From the NCBI GenBank assembly GCA_017621515.1, contig JAGASY010000098.1:1-64000 (forward strand): 64,000 bases of DNA. Reading direction: 5' to 3'. Below are positions 28,129 to 36,424 of this stretch, one piece after another. Positions within the stretch are counted from its first letter, which is position 1. Each line of letters begins with the position of its first letter. This DNA comes from Bacteroidaceae bacterium. GTDB taxonomy: Bacteria > Bacteroidota > Bacteroidia > Bacteroidales > Bacteroidaceae. Position numbers and translations under genes: made by a program. Under the pieces are notes generated by a model, which was not told the DNA's origin, did no database searches, and saw only the letters and a program-made list of their open reading frames with translations.

Positions 28129-29135
28129 AGGGACACGGAGACGACGCTTATAAATATAAAGACATCAAGATAAACTTCAGTTCAAACGTATATAATCATT
28201 TTGATCAAGAGCCTTTGTTCTGCCATCTTGCCGGCAAACTTGACCATATCGCTTCATATCCTGAACCGGAGCCTTATTCACTGGAACACTCCATTGCCGC
28301 AATGCTTTCGCTTCAGAAAGAAGAAGTATGTGTGACCAATGGAGCTACAGAAGCCATCTATCTCATTGCCCAGACATTCAGACATTCAAAAACGGCTATA
28401 CTGATGCCAGCTTTTTCTGAATATGCCGATGCCTGTAGAATCCATGAACACGAAGTGTGCTCTTTTTACAACTTGCAACAGATGCCGGAGAGAGCACAGA
28501 TGATATGGGTGTGCAATCCTAATAACCCCACGGGCATGGTGCTTGACAAAGAACTATTATTGGAATCTATAACGAAAAATGAGGACAAATTATTCGTAAT
28601 AGACCAAAGTTATGCACCTTTTACACTCTCCCCTATCCTCACTCCGCACGAAGCCGCTCTCCATACAAATACTATCCTATTGCATTCTATGACCAAACAG
28701 TTTGCAATTCCCGGACTAAGGCTCGGATATATGACAGGATGCGAACCAATGATTGAACAGATACGCAAGCAACGAATGCCTTGGTCTGTCAACCAAGTGG
28801 CAATAGATGCCGGACACTATCTTCTGGCACACGAAGAAGATTACCAAATAAATCTGCATGCACTGATGCAAGAACGTGCACGTATGGTTTCTGTGTTGAA
28901 CACTCTCGGGTTTGTTGAAGTATGGCCCAGCCATACTCATATCTTACTTTGCCGACTACGTACCGGACATGCTTCCGCACTAAAAGAATATCTTGCCACA
29001 GAACACGGAATACTTATAAGGGATGCAAGCAACTTTGACGGCCTCGATTCTTCTTTTTTTAGAATCGCAGTGCAAACACGAGAAGAAAATGAACAATTGA
29101 TAGACGGTATTAGAAAGTGGATGGAAATCGGCTGA
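28122..29135 (+). CDS. cobD: Threonine-phosphate decarboxylase, CobD-like PLP enzyme
   Basis: 337 aa, fold-type I aminotransferase family. Family features are INFSSNVYNHFDQEPL (the usual NxNP region is altered), VTNGATEAIYLIAQTF, WVCNPNNPTGMVLDKE, and PLP-binding Lys192 in HSMTKQFAIPGLRLGY. CobD makes (R)-1-amino-2-propanol phosphate, which is joined to cobyric acid to give cobinamide. The coupling to cobQ supports this over a histidinol-phosphate aminotransferase role. Last gene of the cbiL operon. Confidence 0.85.
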   Translation: MLKGHGDDAYKYKDIKINFSSNVYNHFDQEPLFCHLAGKLDHIASYPEPEPYSLEHSIAAMLSLQKEEVCVTNGATEAIYLIAQTFRHSKTAILMPAFSEYADACRIHEHEVCSFYNLQQMPERAQMIWVCNPNNPTGMVLDKELLLESITKNEDKLFVIDQSYAPFTLSPILTPHEAALHTNTILLHSMTKQFAIPGLRLGYMTGCEPMIEQIRKQRMPWSVNQVAIDAGHYLLAHEEDYQINLHALMQERARMVSVLNTLGFVEVWPSHTHILLCRLRTGHASALKEYLATEHGILIRDASNFDGLDSSFFRIAVQTREENEQLIDGIRKWMEIG

Positions 29136-29379
29136 GAGATTGAGATTTCTGTTTTGTCAGACTAAGATTAATCTTGGGATTAAGCGATAAGTAATATACA
29201 AAAATTCTTGGAATCACCACTTGTCACCATCACAAAAAGTTATTCATCAGTTATATTTATGAATGATTCCAACATTGAAACACCTGTTTTCCAGCAAAGA
29301 GTAATGATATCGTCACCAAACCACAGATTTTCGACTGCACCATTAAGCGACAATATCTACCCTCTGACTTATTCAATGT

Positions 29380-30066
29380 TCATACCCACTCAAAGTTTTC
29401 TTTTCCGGCGCCAATCTCAAAATGATATTTAGCGATGCCTAAGTCCATCTGTGTATAGCCAATCATAGAGAAACCTCTTTTGGCTCGTACCTGATGGCGA
29501 TTGCTGTTTATACCGACATACTCAAAAGAGAATCTCTGCTGGTTTACTGCTGTAGGAGCAAGCAGAGCTGCTTCAACACCTTTTCTAAACCAAAGAGGAG
29601 CGATGTCAGCAGCCTTGCTCACCTGCTCAACAGTCTTGACTTTATGACTAACACCCTGTGTCTCGCCATAGCCGACAGCAATATAACAAGCTATCTTCTC
29701 GCCCTCGGTAAGCACATACGTACCCGGCACTTTCGAATAGCTCAGTCCCACCCAACAAGTGTTCAATCCAAGGGTCTGAGCAAACAAGACCAACTGCTCC
29801 CCATAATAACCGACACGTTCATCCAAGTCGTCAGCTCTTTTACCTGCCATAACGATATAGTTGCTGACACCGCGGAACTTTCCATATTTAGCCAACATAC
29901 TTTGAAAAGCCTTAGGCTCATTCCGTATCAACTGTATATGCAACTGACCTTCACGGTTCAATTCCTCTATCTTATTTTCCAGCATCTCAACATCATTCTC
30001 TGTCAATGGCTGCTCTTTGTAAGCCCTCACACTGTGCCGAGCTTCTATGGCTTCCTGTATCGTCAT
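29380..30066 (-). CDS. Nitroreductase family protein
   Basis: 228 aa from the ATG at 30066, where the conserved MTIQEAIEARHSVRAYKEQPL begins; an upstream in-frame extension covers the promoter. FMN-binding nitroreductase features include the RHSVRAY start, NTCWVGLSYSKVPG, AVGYGETQG and the C-terminal GIAKYHFEIGAG. It resembles the TM1586-type subgroup. The substrate is unknown. It converges on the B12 operon, but its sequence does not look like the flavin destructase BluB. Confidence 0.85.
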   Translation of the reverse strand: MTIQEAIEARHSVRAYKEQPLTENDVEMLENKIEELNREGQLHIQLIRNEPKAFQSMLAKYGKFRGVSNYIVMAGKRADDLDERVGYYGEQLVLFAQTLGLNTCWVGLSYSKVPGTYVLTEGEKIACYIAVGYGETQGVSHKVKTVEQVSKAADIAPLWFRKGVEAALLAPTAVNQQRFSFEYVGINSNRHQVRAKRGFSMIGYTQMDLGIAKYHFEIGAGKENFEWV

Positions 30067-30114
30067 TATAGTTGAAATATTATTTATGTGTTCTATATGC
30101 TTTCTAAATAGTTG

Positions 30115-30144
30115 CAAATATAATAGTAAATCTTCATTTACAAA
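30115..30144 (-). promoter_or_regulatory. Promoter of the nitroreductase gene
   Basis: On the minus strand TTTG (30141-30144), an 18-nt spacer and TATATTTG (30115-30122) precede the ATG at 30066 by about 48 nt. Confidence 0.6.
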
Positions 30145-30274
30145 CAATAGAATTAATACATTTCAGACTATAACCCAAAGAGTTATTTAGGAAACATCCG
30201 CATTCCGCATTACTTTTCATTAATTTTGCCACAGAAAGGCTCATCGAATATATCCACTTAAATAAGAGATATTC

Positions 30275-31095
30275 AAGACTCCATAAAAAAATTTTTGATA
30301 TCGTTTTTTGGAGGGGTATTCTGTTTTGACAAAATGACAGCATATTTACTGATTTAAACTACAATTTTATTATTTTGCGTTAAATTGCTGTCTTTTTAAT
30401 TTTATCAAATGTTAAAATCCTAAGCCCTCTGGCACGCGTCAAAATGAAGCGCACCGAACTTTTATCGAAGAACGAGGCTTCTACGCACATTTTCAGAAGC
30501 CTTTAGAAAATGTAAAATAATGTTTCATTTTGAAGTTGCTTATTTACATTTATTTATATTCCGCGAAGAGTCTTTGAAAAAAAGTACTAAGTTCTGAAAT
30601 TTTCAGCGCGCTGTCGTCACATTTTCAGCGCGCTGTTTTTTCCGTGACAGCGCACTGTTTTTTTATTTTCAGCACACTGAAAATTTCAAAACAGCGCGCT
30701 GAAAATAAAAAAGCACCGTTGCTAAGGAGAAAAGACAGTGAGGTTCAAGTGAAAATGTTAAGAAATGTATAACTCGCTGCTTTGGAGAAATACCTGAACA
30801 AAAACTGAAAAACAGCTGGAAAACGGTGGTATTTTGGGGTAAAAACGGCAAAAACGCACGTAATATATTAGTATTCAGCATTTTACCAGAACACAAAAAA
30901 AGCCCGAAAAATTGCGTCCGACGCGTTTTTTTGAACGTTTTGGCAAACTTTATATCTTATTGATTATCAACAATTTATCTTTAGAACAAAAAAAATCATC
31001 TATTTGCCCTCGGCAAAAAATCGCTCCAAGTGTTAAATTTTTATTTTGGGTGAAAATATCATTTTGTCATTTTGAAAAAGTCTATTTTAGCTTAT
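30275..31095 (+). repeat. Family A repeat, copy A3
   Basis: Matches A2 (11745-12560) in the same direction. It starts with CCATAAAAAAATTTTTGA, has the palindrome array of CAGCGCGCTG units at about 30601-30705, and the hairpin TGCGTCCGACGC followed by GTTTTTTT (30913-30932). It ends near ATATCATTTTGTCATTTTG. A family C element follows almost directly, from 31120. Confidence 0.82.
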
Positions 31096-31119
31096 TTTTT
31101 GTCATTTATATGGATGTTC

Positions 31120-31375
31120 TCGACAGACTCCTCCGTATAGTTTAAAAACGGATGCACTCGCAGACTCCTCCGTCGCTACCGCGCCACCTCCTCTAACTTA
31201 GAGGAGGTGCCTATATACCTATCCCTGAAAAGACTATAATGCAGGTGTATAGCACTGACAACCAACATGGTAACTTGGATCCTCCTCTAAGTTAGAGGCA
31301 ATTGCGGAATAGGAGCAATTGGGGAGCTTGCGACGGAGGAGTCTGTCGAAAACAATCACTAAAATTTAAAACAGT
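31120..31375 (+). repeat. Family C element, copy C3 (complete)
   Basis: Bounded by inverted terminal segments: CAGACTCCTCCGTCGC (about 31161-31176, with a partial second copy at 31120-31136) and GCGACGGAGGAGTCTG (about 31330-31345). Inside are palindromes CCTCTAACTTAGAGG (31190-31204) and CCTCTAAGTTAGAGG (31284-31298), separated by a 79-nt core that differs from C1 at about 9 positions. Both palindromes differ from C1 by paired, compensating changes. No gene is apparent inside. Confidence 0.8.
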
Positions 31376-31440
31376 TTCTTACATTCACATACATGGGCAA
31401 GCAGGAATACACCATAAGCCCAAGTTGATATATAATACAA

Positions 31441-31488
31441 TCAGGGCATTGGTTTGTATTGCTCAAAATATCAAACCGAATGCCCTGA
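31441..31488 (-). terminator. Long hairpin after the flavodiiron gene
   Basis: TCAGGGCATTGGTTTG (31441-31456) pairs with CAAACCGAATGCCCTGA (31472-31488), leaving a 15-nt loop. It lies about 85 nt past the stop at 31572. The following T content on the minus strand is modest (TTGTATTATAT), so termination is likely but not certain. Confidence 0.55.
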
Positions 31489-31571
31489 CCAAACAAAAAA
31501 ACGTATGAAAAAAACTCAATGGGAAAAGAATACAGACCAAACATACTCTCTCTCCCAAAGATGAAAAACAA

Positions 31572-32735
31572 TTAATCCTTCAACGCAGCAGCAAGCACCT
31601 TCAGATTCTCCACGGTTTTCTCCGTCATAGCCGATTCAACAGTCACCACAGGTTCAATGATTGTCATATTCTTCATTGCCTCCATTGCTTCACGCATTTT
31701 CTTGCCCGCAACCGGAGCCCAAGAACCGTTCTCTATAAATCCAACCTTACGGTTCTGATAAGCCTTTGCCTTCAGATGATTGATGAAATCTTCCATCACC
31801 GGCATGACTCCCGCATCGTATGTAGGAGCTGCAAGCACAAGACGGTCGTAACGGAAAGCATCTTCAATTGCTTCCGACATATCGCAACGTCTCAAATCGG
31901 TTGCCACCACTTTCTCTCCGTATGTGTTCTGAAGAATCTCTGCAAGTTTAAGAGCTGCCGCTTCCGTATTGCCATGCAATGAACAGTATGCAACAAACAC
32001 TCCCTTGCTTTCTGCCTCATACTTGCTCCATGTGTTGTAAAGGTTGATATAATAAGCCAGATTCTCGTGAAGCACAGGGCCATGAAGCGGACAAATAATG
32101 GCAATATCAAGTCCGGAAGCCTTTTTAAGCAAAGCCTGTACCGAAGCACCATATTTTCCACAAATATTGAAATAGTAGCGACGCGCTTCACAAGCCCAGT
32201 CTCCACCGACACCAAAAGCTCCAAACTTTCCAAATCCGTCGGCAGCAAAAAGAATCTTCTGGCTCTGTTCGTATGTTACCATCACTTCCGGCCAATGCAC
32301 CATCGGTGCCATGAAGAACTGCAGCGTGTGTTCTCCTGTGGATATAGTGTCACCCTCTTTCACCACCTTCACCCTATCGCCAAAGTTCGTGCCGAAAAAG
32401 CGGGTCAGCATGGGAACGGCTTTTGCTGAACAGAGTGCCACACACTCCGGAAACATGTCCATGATGCGTTTTACGTTGGAAGCATGATCTGGTTCCAGAT
32501 GACTGATTACCAAATAAGAAGGTTTGCGTCCGGCAAGCTCTGCCTCAAGACGCTCCAGCCATTCTTCCGTCTTACGCTCGTCAACAGTATCCATTATGGT
32601 TATCTTGTCGTCGTCAATCAGATAGGAGTTATAGGAAACTCCCTGAGGTATAGCATATTGCCCTTCAAAGAGATCTAAATCCAAATCATCAACTCCGATG
32701 TACTTTACTCCTTTCGCAATAATGTTATTTTCCAT
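31572..32735 (-). CDS. Flavodiiron protein (FprA-type A flavoprotein)
   Basis: 387 aa from the ATG at 32735; the longer in-frame extension would include the promoter. The N-terminal metallo-beta-lactamase domain carries the diiron motif H79-x-E81-x-D83-H84 in ISHLEPDHASN. The C-terminal flavodoxin domain (from about 245) holds the FMN phosphate loop CSLHGNTEAAA. There is no rubredoxin domain. These enzymes reduce O2 to water or NO to N2O in the cytoplasm of anaerobes. TACTTTTG (32776-32783, minus) is a likely -7 box, about 40 nt upstream. Confidence 0.93.
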   Translation of the reverse strand: MENNIIAKGVKYIGVDDLDLDLFEGQYAIPQGVSYNSYLIDDDKITIMDTVDERKTEEWLERLEAELAGRKPSYLVISHLEPDHASNVKRIMDMFPECVALCSAKAVPMLTRFFGTNFGDRVKVVKEGDTISTGEHTLQFFMAPMVHWPEVMVTYEQSQKILFAADGFGKFGAFGVGGDWACEARRYYFNICGKYGASVQALLKKASGLDIAIICPLHGPVLHENLAYYINLYNTWSKYEAESKGVFVAYCSLHGNTEAAALKLAEILQNTYGEKVVATDLRRCDMSEAIEDAFRYDRLVLAAPTYDAGVMPVMEDFINHLKAKAYQNRKVGFIENGSWAPVAGKKMREAMEAMKNMTIIEPVVTVESAMTEKTVENLKVLAAALKD

Positions 32736-32879
32736 ATCTAAACTTTTATTATTTAATTGTGTTACTATCCGGCAACAAAAGTACTGCTTTTTTGAAAGAA
32801 TCTTATTGTATCGTTTACAAAAAAGCTGTTTGTGGCATAAAAAACATTCATTTATTAACTGCAAAAGAACCTTTTTAAG

Positions 32880-32887
32880 TATCTTTG
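32880..32887 (+). promoter_or_regulatory. Putative -7 box for the DUF6055-like gene
   Basis: TATCTTTG fits the Bacteroidetes -7 consensus and implies a leader of about 110 nt before the ATG at 33004. A -33 TTG is not evident. Confidence 0.45.
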
Positions 32888-33003
32888 CCATGAAGTGGGT
32901 AAAACGGTTTTCTTTGAATCAGCTTCCTGTTCACGGAAGTAATGTCCAAAGCGGCTATACCCAATTTACAGCAAAGCTTCTTCATCTTAAAACGAATCAT
33001 ATC

Positions 33004-34305
33004 ATGAACAAGTTTATTACAACTCTGGCATTCACATCCACATTGCTTGCAACCCCATTGGTTTCCAACGGACAAAACGTCAAACTTCCGGAAGGGAAAG
33101 AGATTTATATACCGAAGGAACTGCAACAGAATGATTTCTACAATCCTGAATCGAAATGGAGTTTTCACAGGATGGTGACCACCCCGAACTTTGTTGTTTT
33201 CTGGGAAAAAGGATTCGGAGACGACCTTTCCAAGGCACCGGATCTTGAAGGGCACAACATGAAGGTGGATATGAAGAATCTTCTTGAGAAACTTGAATCC
33301 TTTTATGCATACTATCGCGACACACTCAAGTTTGTACTTCCCGGCTCCAAATCAGAACGGTATCGCATGATGGTCATGCTGAACTATTCACTTGAAGGCA
33401 CAGCCTACGGAGGTGACTATGACCAGCAAATCGGTGCGCTGTGGATTGCTCCCAACCGCGTACAAGACAAAAAGCTGAATTGTATCGCCCACGAACTCGG
33501 ACATAGCTTCCAGTCGCAAGTCGGCTGTGACGGTCAAGGCGAATCGTGGGGAGGAGGAGGAATATTCGAAATGACTTCTCAATGGATGTTGTGGCAAGTG
33601 AATCCGGAATGGGTTACGGATGAGCATTATCATTGGGAGGGGTTCAAACAACACATCAATCTTCCGTTTCTGCATGGCGAAAACATCTACCATTCGCCAT
33701 ACGTTCTTGAGTATTGGGGCATGAAACGCGGTCTGACAGTCATGGGCGACTTATTCCGTCACGGTCGTAGAGGTGAAGACCCGACAATGACATACATGCG
33801 TCTATTTGGTCTGAGCCTTGACGATATGGCAGACGAAATGTACGACTGCTACTCACGTTTGATAACATTCGACTTTCCCCGTGTGAAGGAAAGCCACAAG
33901 AAATATGCTTGTGAACTTAAAACCGATTATATACACACTGATACGGAGTTTGCACCAATGCCGGAAAAAGCACCTTATACGTATGGTTTCAATGTATTGG
34001 AACTGCCTGTAGAAAACGGGAAAAGCATTAAAATATCATTCGAAGGAACCGGCGACAAGAACAAAGACGGATACAGGTATGGCATTGTAGCCACAGATGC
34101 AGACGGAAATGCCCAATACAGCAAAGTATGCTCCGCATTCAAAGGAAAACTCACATATAAACCGGAGAAAGGCACAGAAAAGATGTTCCTTGTTGTGGTT
34201 GGGTATCCTAAAGACCAATATCAGCCAATAGTAGGAAACCCATACGAACAGAAAGGCAAGGAAGAAGCAAGAATGTTCAACTACAAAGTGAAAATCGAGA
34301 AATAA
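33004..34305 (+). CDS. Secreted HExxH protein (DUF6055-like putative metallopeptidase)
   Basis: 433 aa from the ATG at 33004, which opens a signal peptide (MNKFITTLAFTSTLLATPLVSNGQ); earlier in-frame codons overlap the -7 box. H163-E164-L165-G166-H167 is a zinc-peptidase motif, followed by a glycine-rich GESWGGGGIFEMTSQW, where the glutamate could be the third ligand. The C-terminal 110 residues look beta-rich (KSIKISFEGTGDKNKDGYRYGIV). I recall this arrangement from DUF6055-type proteins of Bacteroidetes. Proteolytic activity is inferred only. It may pair with the GH97 enzyme 50 nt downstream for glycan or glycoprotein breakdown. Confidence 0.7.
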   Translation: MNKFITTLAFTSTLLATPLVSNGQNVKLPEGKEIYIPKELQQNDFYNPESKWSFHRMVTTPNFVVFWEKGFGDDLSKAPDLEGHNMKVDMKNLLEKLESFYAYYRDTLKFVLPGSKSERYRMMVMLNYSLEGTAYGGDYDQQIGALWIAPNRVQDKKLNCIAHELGHSFQSQVGCDGQGESWGGGGIFEMTSQWMLWQVNPEWVTDEHYHWEGFKQHINLPFLHGENIYHSPYVLEYWGMKRGLTVMGDLFRHGRRGEDPTMTYMRLFGLSLDDMADEMYDCYSRLITFDFPRVKESHKKYACELKTDYIHTDTEFAPMPEKAPYTYGFNVLELPVENGKSIKISFEGTGDKNKDGYRYGIVATDADGNAQYSKVCSAFKGKLTYKPEKGTEKMFLVVVGYPKDQYQPIVGNPYEQKGKEEARMFNYKVKIEK

Positions 34306-34355
34306 ACCAACTCTTAATATTACACCCATCCCAATCTAAAAAAACACGTACTGAG

Positions 34356-36341
34356 ATGAAAACTTATACAATCGCCGCAGCATTGGCATTATATGTGTCA
34401 GTTCCGGCTATGGCAGACAACAAGACATACCATATTACCTCTCCTGACAAACAAATTCAGGTTGAAATCAAAATAGGCAAAACCATCACTTATTCACTCA
34501 CAGACAGGGGCAACATATTAATGCGAGACAACCGTATCGGCTTCAATCTTTCAGAAAAGGGAGACATGACGGAAAATGTAAGTGTAGCCTCAAAGAAGAG
34601 CGGCAGAAAAGAAGATGTGGTCAAAACATTCCTTTACAGGCAATCAGAGATAAAGGAAGCATATAACTATATAATCATAAGCCTGAAGAATGGTATCAAC
34701 CTTGAAATGCGGGCATACGACGAAGGTGTAGCCTATCGCCTGTCAACCACAAAGCATTCTTCAGACACTTATTATACGGTAGATTCAGAGATAGCGGAAT
34801 TTAATTTCACGTCCGATTACACGGCATGGCTGCCCTATTCTACCAATGAAAAGAACCAGATGGCGATGGCATTCCAAGCCACTTACGATGTTGCTCCGCT
34901 GTCACAGTCGAAAAACACGCTTGCCTTTCTTCCGGCAACGGTTGACTGCCGCACAGCCAAACTGACAATCATGGAAAGCGATCTCGAATCCTATCCGGGA
35001 ATGTTTCTGAAGGCAAATGGCACCTCGCTTACCGGTGAATTTGCAAAATATCCGAAGAGCACCGACTTTTATCCTTGGAGACAGCAAGAATATGTCACCT
35101 CGACAGAGAATTATATTGCAAAATGTAAGGGAAACCGTAGCTTCCCTTGGAGAATCATCGCCGTCAGTCATGACGACAGAGAAATGCCGGTGAACAATCT
35201 CGTCTATTCTCTTGCTTCGCCCAACAGGATAGGAGACACGGAATGGATCAAACCCGGTATGGTGGCATGGGACTGGTGGAACGACTGGGGACTCAGTGGG
35301 GTTGACTTCAAAGCCGGTATCAACATGGACACATACAAGCACTATATAGATTTCGCATCTAAAAACGGTCTGGAATATATCATACTCGACGAAGGATGGT
35401 ATGAACCCAAAAGCGGGAATATGCTTGTCACAATACCAGAAATAAACTTGCCTGAACTTGTTGCGTATGCCCGGGACAGGCATATAGGAATCATCCTATG
35501 GACAGTATTCAATGTCCTCGACAAAGACTTGGAAGCAGCATGTAGCAAATATGCAGCCATGGGAATAAAGGGATTCAAAGTCGATTTTCTTGACCGCGAT
35601 GACCAGCAAGGTGTAGAGATGGTTTACAGAATAGCGGAAGCATGTGCAAAGCATAAGTTGGTGCTTGACCTCCACGGCATATACAAACCTACAGGAATCA
35701 ATCGTACATATCCGAACATCATCAATTTTGAAGGTGTATTTGGTATGGAAGAAGCAAAATGGAGCAAGGCAGACGAGAAAGATATGCCTCTTTATGATGT
35801 GACATTCCCATTCATACGTATGCAGACCGGATTTGTGGATTTTACACCCGGCGGAATGCGGAATGCTTCAAGAAAAGATTTCCAACCGGTCTATTACAAT
35901 CCGATGACAATGGGTACACGTTGCCACCAGCTTGCCATGTATATCATCCACGACTCTCCGCTGACCATGCTTGCGGACAACCCGACCATTTATGAGAAGG
36001 AAAAAGAATGTACAGACTTCATATCTTCAATACCTACAGTCTTTGAGCAGACAACCATTCCGCTTGGAAAAATGGGAGAATATATTGTAACTGCACGAAA
36101 ATCAAAAGATACATGGTATGTAGGAGGACAGACAAACTGGGAAGCACGCGACATCGAACTGCATCTGGATTTTCTTCCAGAGAACACAAAATATGAAGCT
36201 GTCATATTCTGTGACGGAATTAATGCAGACAAAGCAGCGACAGATTACAAAGTGGTGAGACAAACAGTAGATAACGAATCCCATATTTCCATACATCTGG
36301 CATCCGGAGGAGGATTCGCAATGAAACTGACAAAAAAATAA
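34356..36341 (+). CDS. Glycoside hydrolase family 97, probably retaining (alpha-galactosidase-like)
   Basis: 661 aa. Signal peptide MKTYTIAAALALYVSVPAMA. An N-terminal beta-sandwich (about 25-270) is followed by a (beta/alpha)8 barrel (about 280-560; WDWWNDWGLSGVDFKAGI, YIILDEGWY) and a C-terminal beta domain. The barrel has GFKVDFLDRDDQ with Asp410, and FEGVFGMEEAKW with Glu465. The 55-residue spacing matches the nucleophile/acid-base pair known from the retaining branch of GH97, so alpha-galactosidase-like activity is favoured over SusB-like alpha-glucosidase. No SusC/SusD pair is nearby. Confidence 0.85.
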   Translation: MKTYTIAAALALYVSVPAMADNKTYHITSPDKQIQVEIKIGKTITYSLTDRGNILMRDNRIGFNLSEKGDMTENVSVASKKSGRKEDVVKTFLYRQSEIKEAYNYIIISLKNGINLEMRAYDEGVAYRLSTTKHSSDTYYTVDSEIAEFNFTSDYTAWLPYSTNEKNQMAMAFQATYDVAPLSQSKNTLAFLPATVDCRTAKLTIMESDLESYPGMFLKANGTSLTGEFAKYPKSTDFYPWRQQEYVTSTENYIAKCKGNRSFPWRIIAVSHDDREMPVNNLVYSLASPNRIGDTEWIKPGMVAWDWWNDWGLSGVDFKAGINMDTYKHYIDFASKNGLEYIILDEGWYEPKSGNMLVTIPEINLPELVAYARDRHIGIILWTVFNVLDKDLEAACSKYAAMGIKGFKVDFLDRDDQQGVEMVYRIAEACAKHKLVLDLHGIYKPTGINRTYPNIINFEGVFGMEEAKWSKADEKDMPLYDVTFPFIRMQTGFVDFTPGGMRNASRKDFQPVYYNPMTMGTRCHQLAMYIIHDSPLTMLADNPTIYEKEKECTDFISSIPTVFEQTTIPLGKMGEYIVTARKSKDTWYVGGQTNWEARDIELHLDFLPENTKYEAVIFCDGINADKAATDYKVVRQTVDNESHISIHLASGGGFAMKLTKK

Positions 36342-36356
36342 AAATATTCCTTATCG

Positions 36357-36396
36357 GGTTATCGCATCTTAACTTCTATTACAAGATGCGATAACC
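36357..36396 (+). terminator. Terminator-like hairpin after GH97
   Basis: A perfect 14-bp stem (GGTTATCGCATCTT / AAGATGCGATAACC) with a 12-nt loop is followed by TGCATTTTC. It separates the GH97 unit from the glycosyltransferase operon. Confidence 0.65.
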
Positions 36397-36424
36397 TGCA
36401 TTTTCAGCTACAGCTATTCAAAAT

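Noticed and set aside
29136..29379. Possible small gene between cobD and the nitroreductase
   Set aside because: The only open frames overlap the nitroreductase in reverse and have no start signal or recognisable content.
29380..30066. BluB (lower ligand synthesis) next to the B12 operon
   Set aside because: The sequence fits a TM1586-like nitroreductase, is on the opposite strand and lacks the BluB-type RRSVRRF context; proximity alone is not enough.
32736..32891. N-terminal extension of the flavodiiron protein (and similar extensions at 16743-16865, 19213-19275, 30067-30147, 32698-33003, 54378-54506)
   Set aside because: These extensions lack family similarity and run over promoter boxes, RBS or structured leaders; signal peptides or conserved motifs begin at the inner ATG.
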